Source: Armatimonadota bacterium (GTDB lineage Bacteria; Armatimonadota; UBA5829; DTJY01). From it: a stretch of DNA of 64,000 bases. A model generated the notes under the pieces. That model made no database searches. It was not told the origin of the DNA and saw only the letters and a list, made by a program, of their open reading frames with translations. The stretch spans positions 141,199-205,198 of the forward strand of contig JAGONM010000001.1 of NCBI GenBank assembly GCA_017993055.1, read 5' to 3'. Shown in pieces: positions 62,712 through 64,000 of the stretch; position 1 is the stretch's first letter, and every line of letters begins with the position of its first letter. Made by a program: the position numbers and the translations under genes.

Positions 62712-62757
62712 ACTCCCGATCTAGTGCCGCGTGCCGGAGTACAACTCCGGCACGAAC
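62699..62757. repeat. Palindromic/direct repeat unit 2
   Basis: GGGGAGTTGAACTCCC followed by GCCGGAGTACAACTCCGGC; about 60 bp matching 62364-62423 with scattered changes. Confidence 0.7.
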
Positions 62758-62801
62758 AGTGTCTGACTGATCACTGTTCACTGATGACTGTTCACTAGCC
62801 A

Positions 62802-64000
62802 ATGAGCTTACTATCACCCTGGTCGTTACTGCTGATCCTGCCGCTCGGCGGGATCATCGTGCTCTTATACCTGCTCAAGCTCAAACGCAAGGAGCAGGTG
62901 GTCTCGTCCGTCATGCTCTGGCAGGACGCGGTCGCCGACATCCAGGCGAATGCCCCATTCCAGAAGCTGAAGAAGAGCCTCCTGCTTCTCCTCCAGATCA
63001 TCGCGCTTCTTGCCGTGATCGGGGCGATCGCGCGCCCGTATGTCCGCACCCAGAGCGGTCAGGGCAACCGCATCGTCGTAATCCTGGACTCGAGCGCCAG
63101 CATGCAGGCGACCGACGTGAAGCCTTCCCGGTTCGATGACGCGAAGTCGAAGGCGATCGGCATCGTCGGGCGGATGGGCGGCGGGGACACGATGCTCGTC
63201 ATGACCGCCGGCTCGAAGGCGCGCGTCGTTGCCTCGTTCACCTCGGACAAGAAGTCGCTCACCGAGGCGATCAAACGTCTCGAGCCGGTCGATACACCGT
63301 GCAACATGCGGCAGGCGATGGTCCTCGCGCTCTCACTCGTCGGCGGGAAGTCGCGCGTGCCTCCGCGCATCGTCGTGCTCTCAGATGGCGGCTTCGAAGC
63401 GCTCTCCGATCTCTCGGCCCAGAACGCGCGGCTCGACTACATGCGGATCGGGAGGGAATGTAACAACGTGGCCATCACCGGTCTGTCGTCCCGCAAGACC
63501 CTCTCCGGCGAACAGCAGGTCTTCATAGGTTTCCGCAACTACTCCCCGCGGCCACAGACTTTCAACCTCGAGGTCTACCTGAACGACGAGCTTCTTGACG
63601 TGCGCGAGGAGACCCTCAGGGCCGGCGAGTCGAGGCAGGAGTTGCTGAAGAACATCGGCAACCTCGACGGCCGGGTGACCGCCAAGCTGGATGTGAAGGA
63701 CGATCTGGCCGTGGACAACAGCGGCTCGGTCTACCTCACCAAGCCGAGGAAGATATCCGTGCTGCTGGTTTCGAAGGGCAACATCTTCCTCCAGAATGCC
63801 CTCAATCTCGACCCGCGGACATCGGTCACGAAGGCCGAGACGCCGCCTGCCAACTTCAAAGACTCGAAGTACGACCTGGTCGTGTTCGATGGAGTCACGC
63901 CGCCTGCAAGCCTCCCGCAGGGCGGATACCTGCTGATCGACACGGCATGCTCTCAGGGGCCGGCGCAGGCCGGCGAAATGCTCCAGCGCCCCTCGATCGT
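62802..64000 (+). CDS. BatA-like aerotolerance/VWA domain protein, 5' part
   Basis: Starts with the aerotolerance-regulator N-terminal membrane segment (SLLSPWSLLLILPLGGIIVLLYLL) and a second segment (LLLLLQIIALLAVIGAIARP). A VWA domain follows with an intact MIDAS motif DSSAS (Asp96). A beta-rich region of the family follows. The frame is open for 399 codons to the window end, so the C-terminus is missing. It is the expected partner of the MoxR and DUF58 proteins, forming a membrane-bound VWA complex. Confidence 0.9.
   Translation, partial: MSLLSPWSLLLILPLGGIIVLLYLLKLKRKEQVVSSVMLWQDAVADIQANAPFQKLKKSLLLLLQIIALLAVIGAIARPYVRTQSGQGNRIVVILDSSASMQATDVKPSRFDDAKSKAIGIVGRMGGGDTMLVMTAGSKARVVASFTSDKKSLTEAIKRLEPVDTPCNMRQAMVLALSLVGGKSRVPPRIVVLSDGGFEALSDLSAQNARLDYMRIGRECNNVAITGLSSRKTLSGEQQVFIGFRNYSPRPQTFNLEVYLNDELLDVREETLRAGESRQELLKNIGNLDGRVTAKLDVKDDLAVDNSGSVYLTKPRKISVLLVSKGNIFLQNALNLDPRTSVTKAETPPANFKDSKYDLVVFDGVTPPASLPQGGYLLIDTACSQGPAQAGEMLQRPSI

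Overview
The window is a GC-rich stretch of a diderm bacterium that is probably anaerobic or facultative. Support for a diderm cell is a PilMNOPQ system with an outer-membrane secretin. Support for anaerobic metabolism is a large Fe-S/ferredoxin/MinD/NifX/HydG-like operon. Many exported proteins carry copper-amine-oxidase-like 'stalk' domains, there are BNR-repeat proteins and sugar ABC transporters, and intergenic palindromes are frequent. This mix would suit Armatimonadota or a neighbouring uncultured phylum, but that placement is inference. No rRNA gene, CRISPR array, intact insertion sequence or phage was seen.

Layout. 1-11.3 kb (minus strand): lipB-lipA; a sialidase-like gene behind four tandem palindromes; then an operon of exported proteins (GHL10-like glycosidase, Ig-like protein, two caspase-like proteases sharing a near-identical N-terminal half, and two PepSY/stalk proteins) with duplication scars and an in-frame TAG. 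11.3-18.3 kb (minus): comF, a PfkB kinase, then a surface-polysaccharide/one-carbon group (WecG/TagA-type transferase, ahcY, sugar nucleotidyltransferase, DegT aminotransferase, GalU). 18.4-19.0 kb: four tRNAs (Thr, Phe, Asp, Val), a perfect promoter and a possible small RNA. 19.1-20.3 kb: an ASCH-domain protein and a small exported protein.

20.4-31.1 kb (minus): a 15-gene operon behind a PadR repressor. It holds DUF5320-like proteins, two NifX-family proteins, two MinD-type ATPases with internal ferredoxin domains, a thioesterase, an orphan HydG-like maturase, two radical-SAM enzymes, a methyltransferase, an IscU-like scaffold, Mrp, an MBL-fold enzyme and a ferredoxin. It resembles the anaerobe-specific orange-protein type of cluster, extended with HydG. 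The PadR promoter and the operon promoter both carry GTGTA/TACAC palindromes.

31.3-41.2 kb: a sugar-uptake operon (two permeases, solute-binding lipoprotein, exported six-hairpin glycosidase), interrupted by an oppositely oriented 4-kb segment. That segment encodes an SGNH hydrolase-nucleoside hydrolase-sialidase fusion and a truncated paralogue.

41.4-52.5 kb (minus): a type IV pilus operon, pilMNOPQ-pilB-pilT-pilC, ending in an unusual gene: a sigma-70 factor fused to a GGDEF domain with a degenerate active site and an intact RxxD inhibitory site. It looks like a c-di-GMP-responsive sigma factor. PilB begins with MshEN-like repeats, another c-di-GMP-binding module.

52.9-64.0 kb (plus): a MoxR/DUF58/BatA-type operon with an ABC-2 exporter, a coiled-coil membrane protein interrupted by an in-frame TGA, a MoxR ATPase, a DUF58 protein and a partial VWA protein.
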